Positions 1 through 5,359 of a DNA stretch of 5,479 nucleotides are shown piece after piece (the stretch's first letter is position 1; every line of letters begins with the position of its first letter). Made by a program: the position numbers and the translations under genes. The notes below the pieces were generated by a model. The model made no database searches. It was not told the DNA's origin and saw only the letters and a list, made by a program, of their open reading frames with translations. Source of the DNA: Nitrospirota bacterium (GTDB lineage: Bacteria; Nitrospinota_A; UBA7883); assembly GCA_011052055.1 (NCBI GenBank), contig DRJW01000395.1, forward strand, positions 1 to 5,479, in the 5' to 3' direction.

Positions 1-459
1 AGAAATATCCGTGAGCGACTCCATGGCCCGGTTCCAGGTGGTTATCTGGCGCTCCATATCTACGGAGCAAAGGCCGATGGGGATCGACCTGCTGACGTTT
101 TCATACATTTCTTTCAGGCGCGTCAGCTCTTCATTGAGCTTATGCTCGTTTTTCTGCCGCTCAAGGAGCTGTTTACGCATCCTGTAAAACGACTCGTAAA
201 ACCGTCCTACATCCTGCGGATTTATCTCAAGCCTGTCTGTGACGACGGCGTAGGCCATGGCGCCGCCCACTTCTTTGCCGAGGGAATTTTTTATAGCGCC
301 CATCACCCGCTCCAGGTCTTCAGAGGAGAGTTTTGATTTTTTCTCAAGGCCCAGCGACGAGTAGACTTTCTCCAGCTCTTTGGACGCTTCCCCGGGGCCG
401 ATATACTTGGCCAGGGTTTCAACGAGGGCGTCACGGGATAGAAGGCTTGTTTTGCTCAT
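1..459 (-). CDS. PAS-domain signalling protein, probable sensor kinase (N-terminal part, runs off the left edge)
   Basis: This is an open frame of 153 codons from ATG at 459 to the window edge without a stop; the C-terminus is missing. Three parts can be seen in the translation. Residues ~1-75 form a small, probably helical domain I do not recognise (starts MSKTSLLSRDALVETLAKYI). Residues ~85-125 are charged and heptad-like (RMRKQLLERQKNEHKLNEEL), a likely coiled coil. From ~126 the sequence IPIGLCSVDMERQITTWNRA has the pattern of the first strands of a PAS sensor domain (IPIGL...D...I..WN.A.E). There is no signal peptide or membrane segment in the visible part, so it is probably cytoplasmic. 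A histidine kinase output is the usual partner of this architecture but is not in view; a PAS regulator of another type is possible. The ATG lies inside the end of the corrinoid-protein gene (29-nt overlap), and an in-frame TAA lies upstream at 481-483. The context suggests it senses or controls the C1 module. Confidence 0.75.
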   Translation of the reverse strand, partial: MSKTSLLSRDALVETLAKYIGPGEASKELEKVYSSLGLEKKSKLSSEDLERVMGAIKNSLGKEVGGAMAYAVVTDRLEINPQDVGRFYESFYRMRKQLLERQKNEHKLNEELTRLKEMYENVSRSIPIGLCSVDMERQITTWNRAMESLTDIS

Positions 460-1159
460 CTGAGATAGAACCCATTTTGTTTACCGCTGATAACATGCGT
501 ATGGCTTCGCGCAACGCGCTGTGAGCGTTGTTGGCTCCGCCGTGGGCGCCCATGCTTATTGAGTCTTCGGGGCCGATAAAAGCGCCTCCCGCCATTATTA
601 TGGCGCCGGGCGCGTCTTTTTTGAGTTTGCGGATCAGTTTCTCGACTCTCGGCTTGCATGTGCTCATCATGCATGAAACAAGAATGAGAGGAGACTCAAG
701 TTTAACGGCCTCGTGTACGAACCTGTCAATAGAAGTGTCCCGCCCCATATCCAGCACGGTGAACCCGGCGGTGTCGAAAACCATTTTGACCATGTTCTTT
801 CCTATGTCGTGAATGTCGCCTTCGATGGCGCCTATAATTACGTCCCTTTTTATTTTAGCGCCGCCGGCGTTATGTTTGATATGCGGCTTGAGCATATTGA
901 GCCCGGTGTAAAGGGCGTCCGCGCACATGAGAAGCTCAGGCACAAAATATTCCTGACAGTCGAACAGACGCCCAACCTCATCCATCCCGGCGACCAGCCC
1001 TTCAAATATGGCCATGTACGTGTCCATGGAACGGTTAATAATTGTCAGGCACGCCGACTCGATGGCCACTTCGTCGTATTCGACCACTCCTTTTTTCAGG
1101 CTCGACAGCAATACACCGTCAACAGGCGACGGGTCAGGCCAGGGTTTTGGCGGATTCAT
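431..1159 (-). CDS. Corrinoid (cobalamin-binding) protein of the MtaC/MtbC/MttC methyltransferase family
   Basis: At 242 residues it is slightly longer than typical family members (about 210-230). Residues ~15-95 match the helical cap domain, with MDEVGRLF at 59-66 and YFVPELLMCADAL at 71-83. Residues ~104-225 are the Rossmann-like B12-binding domain. This contains the cobalt-ligating DxHxxG motif as GDIHDIGKN (D115, H117, G120), the serine motif as VSCMMST (S162), and the glycine motif AGGA at 190-193. Such proteins carry a methyl group on cobalt between a substrate:corrinoid methyltransferase and a second enzyme that passes it to a folate, pterin or thiol. The methylated substrate cannot be told from this protein. 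The ATG at 1159 is chosen because a TAA precedes it in frame and it is the first start available; the Shine-Dalgarno is weak. The start lies 26 nt inside the dehydrogenase gene, suggesting translational coupling in one operon. The usual Asp of the late GAD motif reads as H206 (MGAHGGANNAH). Confidence 0.93.
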   Translation of the reverse strand: MNPPKPWPDPSPVDGVLLSSLKKGVVEYDEVAIESACLTIINRSMDTYMAIFEGLVAGMDEVGRLFDCQEYFVPELLMCADALYTGLNMLKPHIKHNAGGAKIKRDVIIGAIEGDIHDIGKNMVKMVFDTAGFTVLDMGRDTSIDRFVHEAVKLESPLILVSCMMSTCKPRVEKLIRKLKKDAPGAIIMAGGAFIGPEDSISMGAHGGANNAHSALREAIRMLSAVNKMGSISDEQNKPSIP

Positions 1160-1997
1160 AGGCGGTTTTAAAGTTGGCCGTTATTTTATTTTCAAGCATG
1201 GATTTAAAAATGTCCACCTCCACTTTGTATTTGATAAACCCGATGCAAAGGGCGCCGATACCTTTAACGCAAGTGGCGATCTGTTTCATGTCGTCTCCCG
1301 GCGCAAGGCCGCCGAACCCTGACGGGGGCACCGCGTTGACATCTGCGACGATCAACGGGTTTTTGACACTGCCAAGCTCGTTTAAGCTGAGTATCTGTAT
1401 CCCGGCTTTTACGGTTGCGATGGCGATATCGGCCTCCTGGATGAGGGCGAGCCTTTCCTCCCCTGTCCTGGCGGCGGCGCCTTTGATCGAGACGCCGTAA
1501 ACGGAGGAAATTTTTACAGCCGCCTCCTCGCCCGCCTTTTTATCTCTGGAAGTTACGATGGTGGTATCCGCATTTTCCATAGCGCAAAGCACAGCGGCTA
1601 CCTGGCCGACCGGGCCTGTGCCTCCGAAGATAACGATCTTTTTCCCGGACAATCCGCCTACAGCCTTTCTGGTTTTCGCGACCAGGGCTGAGGCTGTTGT
1701 GTAGGCGCCTTTTGGATCTGAAAAAATTGAAACGGTGAAGGGGTCAAACATCGAATCGCCAGCTCTTTTGACGATTTTCTCCACAAGCTCCATGTCAGAG
1801 CCGCCGACGAAAATGGCCGAGTGTTTTGTTCCTTTGGGGCCTCTTGAGAAAATAATATCGTGAGTCAGACCCTCGACATCATCCTCTTTAACCGAAACGT
1901 AGGGAAGCGCCACGTCGAACCCTGCGTCGAGAGCTATATTCATATCGAAAGGACTGGCGTGCGAGTCAGTAGATAAAAAAAACAGGTGGTTTCGCAT
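1134..1997 (-). CDS. NAD(P)-dependent methylene-tetrahydromethanopterin / methylene-tetrahydrofolate dehydrogenase (MtdA/MtdB family)
   Basis: The 287-residue product is full length for the MtdA/MtdB family. The N-terminal pterin-binding domain (~1-110) carries the family blocks SPFDMNIALDAGFD (15-28), DIIFSRGPKG (47-56), FVGG (63-66) and SDPKGAYTTASALVA (93-107). The C-terminal Rossmann domain has the dinucleotide loop GGTGPVG at 125-131. The SR pair at 150-151, after the second strand, hints at NADP preference (inference). The enzyme interconverts methylene- and methenyl-tetrahydropterin in the cytoplasm. The SPFDxN block looks nearer to MtdB (tetrahydromethanopterin) than to MtdA, but the paralogue and true cofactor cannot be settled from the sequence alone. 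GAGG at 2007-2010, 9 nt before the ATG at 1997, supports this start. It is the first gene of the minus-strand unit, directly upstream of and overlapping the corrinoid protein, which points to oxidation of methyl groups delivered through the corrinoid. Confidence 0.92.
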   Translation of the reverse strand: MRNHLFFLSTDSHASPFDMNIALDAGFDVALPYVSVKEDDVEGLTHDIIFSRGPKGTKHSAIFVGGSDMELVEKIVKRAGDSMFDPFTVSIFSDPKGAYTTASALVAKTRKAVGGLSGKKIVIFGGTGPVGQVAAVLCAMENADTTIVTSRDKKAGEEAAVKISSVYGVSIKGAAARTGEERLALIQEADIAIATVKAGIQILSLNELGSVKNPLIVADVNAVPPSGFGGLAPGDDMKQIATCVKGIGALCIGFIKYKVEVDIFKSMLENKITANFKTAYESAKTLA

Positions 1998-2006
1998 AAA
2001 TTACAG

Positions 2007-2010
2007 CCTC
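2007..2010 (-). promoter_or_regulatory. Ribosome binding site of the methylene-pterin dehydrogenase gene
   Basis: On the minus strand GAGG stands 9 nt ahead of the ATG at 1997. It is the only convincing Shine-Dalgarno in the three-gene minus-strand unit and fixes the start of the first gene. Confidence 0.6.
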
Positions 2011-2028
2011 ATGCAAAAGTGATTAATT

Positions 2029-2043
2029 GTTACTTATAGTAAC
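2029..2043. promoter_or_regulatory. Candidate operator: perfect palindrome over the -10 box
   Basis: GTTACT-TAT-AGTAAC is a perfect 6-bp inverted repeat with a 3-bp centre. It covers the proposed -10 box (2036-2041) and likely start site of the minus-strand operon, where a dimeric repressor would block transcription. No regulator is identified; the role is inferred from symmetry and position. Confidence 0.4.
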
Positions 2044-2064
2044 CATCCAGGGCTGTGGTGTAAA
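2036..2064 (-). promoter_or_regulatory. Sigma70-like promoter for the dehydrogenase-corrinoid-PAS operon
   Basis: Read on the minus strand, TTTACA (2064-2059, five of six matches to the -35 consensus) is followed after exactly 17 bp by TACTAT (2041-2036, four of six matches to the -10 consensus). Transcription would start near 2029 and give a leader of roughly 30 nt before the ATG at 1997. The call is by eye only; TATAAG, slightly downstream, is an alternative -10 with a poorer spacer. Confidence 0.5.
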
Positions 2065-2123
2065 GCTTTTAGTAGAATCGCTATTGCGTCTTTTTATTCA
2101 TCAGGTTAGCTGATTTTGCGGTG

Positions 2124-2129
2124 TATAAT
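2124..2129 (+). promoter_or_regulatory. -10 element of the phosphofructokinase operon promoter
   Basis: A perfect TATAAT lies 39 nt upstream of the ATG at 2169, preceded directly by TG. No good -35 hexamer is seen 16-18 bp upstream, so the promoter may be weak at -35 or need an activator. The predicted start near 2136 would leave a short leader. Its position also argues against a coding start at the GTG at 2121. Confidence 0.45.
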
Positions 2130-2157
2130 AATGTGAATATTCAAAACTGTTTTTCAC

Positions 2158-2162
2158 AGGGA
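2158..2162 (+). promoter_or_regulatory. Ribosome binding site of pfkA
   Basis: AGGGA stands 6 nt before the ATG at 2169. It decides the start of the phosphofructokinase in favour of this ATG rather than the in-frame GTG 48 nt upstream. Confidence 0.6.
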
Positions 2163-2168
2163 AATAGC

Positions 2169-3263
2169 ATGCGTCTTGGAGTGTTGACCGGCGGCGGGGA
2201 TTGCCCCGGCTTGAACGCTGTGATAAGGGCGGTGGTAAAAACAGCCTCGCATCAATATCATGATGAAGTCATAGGGGTGCGCGACGGGTTTTCAGGGCTG
2301 ATAAATAACAAAACACATCCTCTTGATCTTAACCGGGTTTCCGGCATCATGCCGAGGGGAGGAACCATACTCGGATCGTCTAATCGCGACAATCCTTTCG
2401 AATACGCCGAATACTCAGGCGGGCAAACAGCCAGGAAGGATGTATCCGGTGTCGTAATGGAAAATTACCAGAAGAACGGCCTGGACTGCCTGATAGTGAT
2501 AGGGGGCGACGGCACGCTCGACATCGCCCATAAGTTCGCCCAGCAAGGAATGAACGTAATCGGCATCCCCAAAACAATCGACAATGATCTTTACGCAACC
2601 GACACCACCTTTGGTTTTGACACGGCGGTGAGCACGGTCGTGGACGCGCTCGACAAGATTCATACGACTGCAGAGTCGCACCACCGGGTAATGGTGGTGG
2701 AGGTGATGGGCAGGGACGCAGGATGGATAGCGACGGCGGCCGGGATCGCGGGAGGCGCGCACATAATCATCATCCCGGAGATACCTTTCGATGTGGATAA
2801 AATCGCGCAGAAAATTTATGAGCGCAAAGGGCGCGGCAAGAATTTCACCATCATTGTCGTGGCCGAAGGCGCCAGGCCTGTGGGGGGAGAGCGGACAGTA
2901 AAAAGAATAGTTGAAGGCGCGTCGGAGACGGTGAGGCTCGGAGGCGTGGGGGAGTATATCGCCAATGAGCTTGAGCGGACCACAAAGATAGAAGCGCGCA
3001 CAACCGTCCTCGGTCATATCCAGCGTGGCGGCACACCTTCCGCGTTCGACAGGATTCTTGCGACCCGTTACGGAGCCGCCGCAGTCTACCACGTCCATGA
3101 AGGGCATTTTGACCAGATGGTAGCCCTTCGAACCCCGAAGATAATCGCCGTTCCCCTGGAAGAGGCGCTTCACCAGATGAAACGGGTGTCGATGGATGGA
3201 AGCCACGTTGTAACCGCCCGAAGGGTTGGCATCAGCTTCGGCGACGGAATAGATCTGGCTTAA
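2169..3263 (+). CDS. pfkA: 6-phosphofructokinase (PFK family, probably ATP-dependent)
   Basis: The 364-residue product phosphorylates fructose 6-phosphate to fructose 1,6-bisphosphate, the committed step of glycolysis, in the cytoplasm. The motifs are GVLTGGGDCPGLNAVIR (4-20), PRGGTILGSSN (62-72), GGDGT (112-116), PKTIDND (134-140, catalytic Asp138), MGRDAGW (180-186) and, near the C-terminus, GHIQRGGTPSAFDR. The residues that separate phosphoryl donors are mixed. Gly115 in GGDGT is the ATP-type residue, whereas Lys135 in PKTIDND is shared with PPi-dependent enzymes. In the family, Gly+Lys proteins are mostly ATP-dependent, so ATP is the better guess; PPi use or reversibility is not excluded. 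GGDCPGLN and MGRDAGW also resemble the PPi/group III clade more than the E. coli PfkA type. The ATG at 2169 is chosen because it begins the conserved first strand and follows AGGGA. It is the first gene of the plus-strand unit; ribF follows after 14 nt. Confidence 0.95.
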   Translation: MRLGVLTGGGDCPGLNAVIRAVVKTASHQYHDEVIGVRDGFSGLINNKTHPLDLNRVSGIMPRGGTILGSSNRDNPFEYAEYSGGQTARKDVSGVVMENYQKNGLDCLIVIGGDGTLDIAHKFAQQGMNVIGIPKTIDNDLYATDTTFGFDTAVSTVVDALDKIHTTAESHHRVMVVEVMGRDAGWIATAAGIAGGAHIIIIPEIPFDVDKIAQKIYERKGRGKNFTIIVVAEGARPVGGERTVKRIVEGASETVRLGGVGEYIANELERTTKIEARTTVLGHIQRGGTPSAFDRILATRYGAAAVYHVHEGHFDQMVALRTPKIIAVPLEEALHQMKRVSMDGSHVVTARRVGISFGDGIDLA

Positions 3264-3274
3264 GCCTTCTTAAG
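3259..3274. repeat. Small inverted repeat at the pfkA-ribF junction
   Basis: CTTAAG-CCTT-CTTAAG can form a 6-bp stem with a 4-nt loop. It spans the pfkA stop codon and ends 3 nt before the ribF GTG. With no T-tract it is not a terminator. It could affect ribF translation, but the stem is AT-rich and weak, and CTTAAG is itself palindromic, so it may be chance. Confidence 0.25.
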
Positions 3275-3277
3275 ACA

Positions 3278-4237
3278 GTGCAGATCATCCGGGGCCTTCG
3301 AAACCTGTCGGAAAAACCAGACAACGCGGTTGTGACGATCGGGAATTTCGACGGGGTGCATCTGGGGCATCAGGCCATCTTCAAAAGAGTGATAGAGCGG
3401 GCCGGGCAGGTCGGCGGAAAATCAGTGGTCTACACATTCGACCCCCATCCGCTGAAAATTCTTTCTCCCGAACAAAGCGTAAACCTGTTGTGCGCTTTCA
3501 AGAAAAAGATGGAGCTTATCGCCGCGTATGGAATCGACATGACTGTGTGCGCTGATTTCACGAGGGATTTCGCAAGAATGCACCCAAGAGATTTCGCCAA
3601 AAAACTGATGACAGGGCTTAAGATGGACACAGTTGTGGTGGGACATGACTACTCGTTCGGCCATGGCAAGACCGGCACAATCGATTATTTAAAGAAGATG
3701 GGCGAAGAGCTCGGGTTTAAAGTGGAGGTCATCGACGCGGTGGAAGTGGACAAAGAGCGGGTCTCTTCGTCTGTCATCCGTGAGCTTATCGACAGAGGCG
3801 ACATTAACAGGGGCAATCGTTTATTAAACCGATGCTATTCAATCGCCGGTAAAGTTGTCTCAGGATACAAGCGGGGCAGGGCCATCGGGTTTCCCACCGC
3901 CAACCTCGACACTCCATACGAGGTGATCCCGGCGGTAGGAGTTTACGCTGTGTTTGTAAGCGTAAAGGGCGGATCGGTGTTAGACGGTGTGGTGAACATC
4001 GGCTATAATCCGACGTTCGACCGTGACGATTTTATAGTAGAAGTTCATCTGCTCGATTACGACAACGACATATACGGCCAGGAGACCGAAATATATTTTA
4101 TAGAAAGGCTCCGCGACGAGCGGAATTTTGATAATGTGGAGCAGTTGCAGGCCCAGATAAAAGAGGATATACAAAAAGTCAGGGGCATGTTGGGGAAGGC
4201 CCGTCAGGGGAAAAACTGCATCGACCCCCGCTTTTAA
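3278..4237 (+). CDS. ribF: Bifunctional riboflavin kinase / FMN adenylyltransferase (FAD synthetase)
   Basis: The 319-residue product is full length for bacterial RibF and makes FMN from riboflavin and then FAD from FMN, using ATP, in the cytoplasm. The N-terminal nucleotidyltransferase domain (~1-180) has the HxGH-type site GNFDGVHLGH (22-31), TFDPHP (53-58), VGHDYSFGHGKTG (121-133) and SSSVIRELI (163-171). The C-terminal riboflavin kinase domain (~185-310) has GRAIGFPTANL (200-210), PAVGVYAV (218-225), NIGYNPTF (240-247) and the VEVHLLDYD block with the likely catalytic Glu255. The start is a GTG at 3278: translation from it gives the canonical opening (M)QIIRGLRNL, and the next in-frame ATG would cut into the active-site domain. 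The Shine-Dalgarno is poor, which fits coupling to pfkA 14 nt upstream. Downstream it is 9 nt from the membrane-protein gene. Confidence 0.97.
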   Translation: MQIIRGLRNLSEKPDNAVVTIGNFDGVHLGHQAIFKRVIERAGQVGGKSVVYTFDPHPLKILSPEQSVNLLCAFKKKMELIAAYGIDMTVCADFTRDFARMHPRDFAKKLMTGLKMDTVVVGHDYSFGHGKTGTIDYLKKMGEELGFKVEVIDAVEVDKERVSSSVIRELIDRGDINRGNRLLNRCYSIAGKVVSGYKRGRAIGFPTANLDTPYEVIPAVGVYAVFVSVKGGSVLDGVVNIGYNPTFDRDDFIVEVHLLDYDNDIYGQETEIYFIERLRDERNFDNVEQLQAQIKEDIQKVRGMLGKARQGKNCIDPRF

Positions 4238-4246
4238 TCATATCGA

Positions 4247-5266
4247 ATGAAATCCACCGGACGTAATCTCGCCATCTGGATCGGATGGGCGATAAGCATT
4301 GCGTTTATCGCCTGGGCCGTGCTGAAGATGGATCTTGCCAAAGTGTGGGGCGCCCTTGCTATGGCCGATTACCGCTGGGTGATCCCGGCGGCGGTTCTGA
4401 ACATAGTGTTGCTGATCTCGCGCGGTTTCAGGTGGCGCCACTTTATCGCGCCGATAAAACAGGTTTCGTTTATGAGCTCGTTTTCGGCCATGTGCATCGG
4501 GTTTATGGCGAACATGGTACTCCCCGCCCGGATCGGCGAGTTTGTCCGGGCGTATGTTCTGGCGAAAAAAGAATCGATACCCAAAAGCTCGGCTCTCGCA
4601 ACGGTGGTTATAGAGCGCGGGTTCGACGGGCTTTCGGTGGTGGTGATGATGTTGCTTATTTTTACTGTTGTAGAGCCGCCGGACGCGAACGATGTTTTCT
4701 GGACTTCCCTTAAAATCGCGGGAGTGAGCGCCTCGATTTTTTTTATGATCTTCTTTACGGGGCTTTACCTGTTTCACAGAAGGGTGAGGTTTATGGAGTG
4801 GGCCGTCGAGAGGCTTGTCGGCTTTCTTCCTGGCGAGTATAGCGTTAAAGCGCAGGAGATAATAGAAGCGTTCCGCAAAGGGTTCGACTCGATAGCCGAC
4901 TGGCGGCGGATACTGAAAATAGTTTTGTGGTGCGCTTTTATCTGGGGAGCGGCGGCGCCATTCAATTACTTTATTTTCCAGGCGTTCGATCTTGACCTTC
5001 CGATAAGCGCAAGCTTTCTTGTTTTGTTAAGCCAGATACTGGGAGTCATGGTTCCATCGGCCCCCGGTTTTATCGGAGTCTATCACGCCGCCACTATCGC
5101 GGGGCTGGTGTTCTACGGCGTAGATAGCGAGCTTGCCCTTTCGGTGGCGCTTGTGCTTCACATCATCATGTTCACGATGCAGACGATACCCGGCCTGATA
5201 TTTTTATGGATGGAGCAATACTCGCTGAGGGATATCAAGCATGCGGCGGACGGTGAAGAGGAGTAA
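4247..5266 (+). CDS. UPF0104 / LPG-synthase-TM family integral membrane protein (flippase-like)
   Basis: The 339-residue product is very hydrophobic, with about seven or eight membrane segments (roughly 8-27, 44-60, 76-93, 118-142, 155-176, 223-247, 255-270, 283-317). Family blocks are NMVLPARIGEFVRAYVLAKK (89-108), ERGFDG (123-128) and PSAPGFIGVYHAA (270-282). This matches the transmembrane region first named from lysylphosphatidylglycerol synthase MprF and found in YbhN/AglD-like proteins. The soluble aminoacyl-transfer domain of MprF is absent: the protein ends about 20 residues after the last membrane segment in an acidic tail (DGEEE). It is therefore not a complete lysyl-PG synthase. Lipid or polyprenyl-glycan handling or flipping is the usual suggestion, and the substrate is unknown. 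It sits 9 nt after ribF and is probably co-transcribed; neither neighbour hints at its substrate. The ATG at 4247 is used, with no strong Shine-Dalgarno. Confidence 0.9.
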   Translation: MKSTGRNLAIWIGWAISIAFIAWAVLKMDLAKVWGALAMADYRWVIPAAVLNIVLLISRGFRWRHFIAPIKQVSFMSSFSAMCIGFMANMVLPARIGEFVRAYVLAKKESIPKSSALATVVIERGFDGLSVVVMMLLIFTVVEPPDANDVFWTSLKIAGVSASIFFMIFFTGLYLFHRRVRFMEWAVERLVGFLPGEYSVKAQEIIEAFRKGFDSIADWRRILKIVLWCAFIWGAAAPFNYFIFQAFDLDLPISASFLVLLSQILGVMVPSAPGFIGVYHAATIAGLVFYGVDSELALSVALVLHIIMFTMQTIPGLIFLWMEQYSLRDIKHAADGEEE

Positions 5267-5271
5267 ACCGG

Positions 5272-5302
5272 GCGCCAGCGCGTGACCCTGCCAGTGTGGC
5301 GC
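5272..5302. repeat. GC-rich inverted repeat after the membrane-protein gene
   Basis: GCGCCA (5272-5277) and TGGCGC (5297-5302) can pair in a 6-bp stem with a 19-nt loop, just after the stop at 5264-5266. There is no U-tract, so it is not a classical intrinsic terminator. It may add 3'-end stability or be chance in GC-rich sequence. Confidence 0.25.
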
Positions 5303-5320
5303 GCCATCATTTGTGTGATC

Positions 5321-5347
5321 GTAGGGGCGGATCTGTGTGTCCGCCTT
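5321..5347. repeat. GTAGGGGCGGA...TCCGCC hairpin, probable dispersed intergenic repeat
   Basis: GGCGGA (5326-5331) pairs with TCCGCC (5340-5345) around an 8-nt loop; two G-U pairs extend the stem. The unit lies in the short space between converging genes. Its form resembles REP-like GTAGGGGCG... palindromes that I recall as scattered between genes in several environmental bacterial genomes (from memory). Only one copy is in this window, so dispersal is inferred. Confidence 0.45.
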
Positions 5348-5359
5348 CATGGGCCAAAG

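Noticed and set aside
142..524. Two short plus-strand open frames of 63-64 codons
   Set aside because: They are antisense to the PAS protein and to the end of the corrinoid gene and show no domain features.
713..1171. Plus-strand open frame of 152 codons
   Set aside because: It is antisense to the corrinoid-protein gene, whose DxHxxG and cap motifs are clear.
2121..2168. N-terminal extension of the phosphofructokinase from the GTG at 2121
   Set aside because: The extra 16 codons overlap a perfect TATAAT at 2124-2129 and precede the conserved first strand of the family; the ATG at 2169 has AGGGA at good spacing.
2415..3206. Minus-strand open frame of 263 codons
   Set aside because: It is fully antisense to pfkA, which has strong family motifs along its whole length; the composition is atypical and no motif is seen.
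4238..4777. Minus-strand open frame of 179 codons with a histidine-rich run
   Set aside because: It is antisense to the UPF0104 gene; the histidines arise from the reverse reading of hydrophobic valine/methionine codons. It has no recognisable domain.
5267..5359. Intrinsic terminator between the convergent genes
   Set aside because: The inverted repeats here have no following U-tract on either strand.
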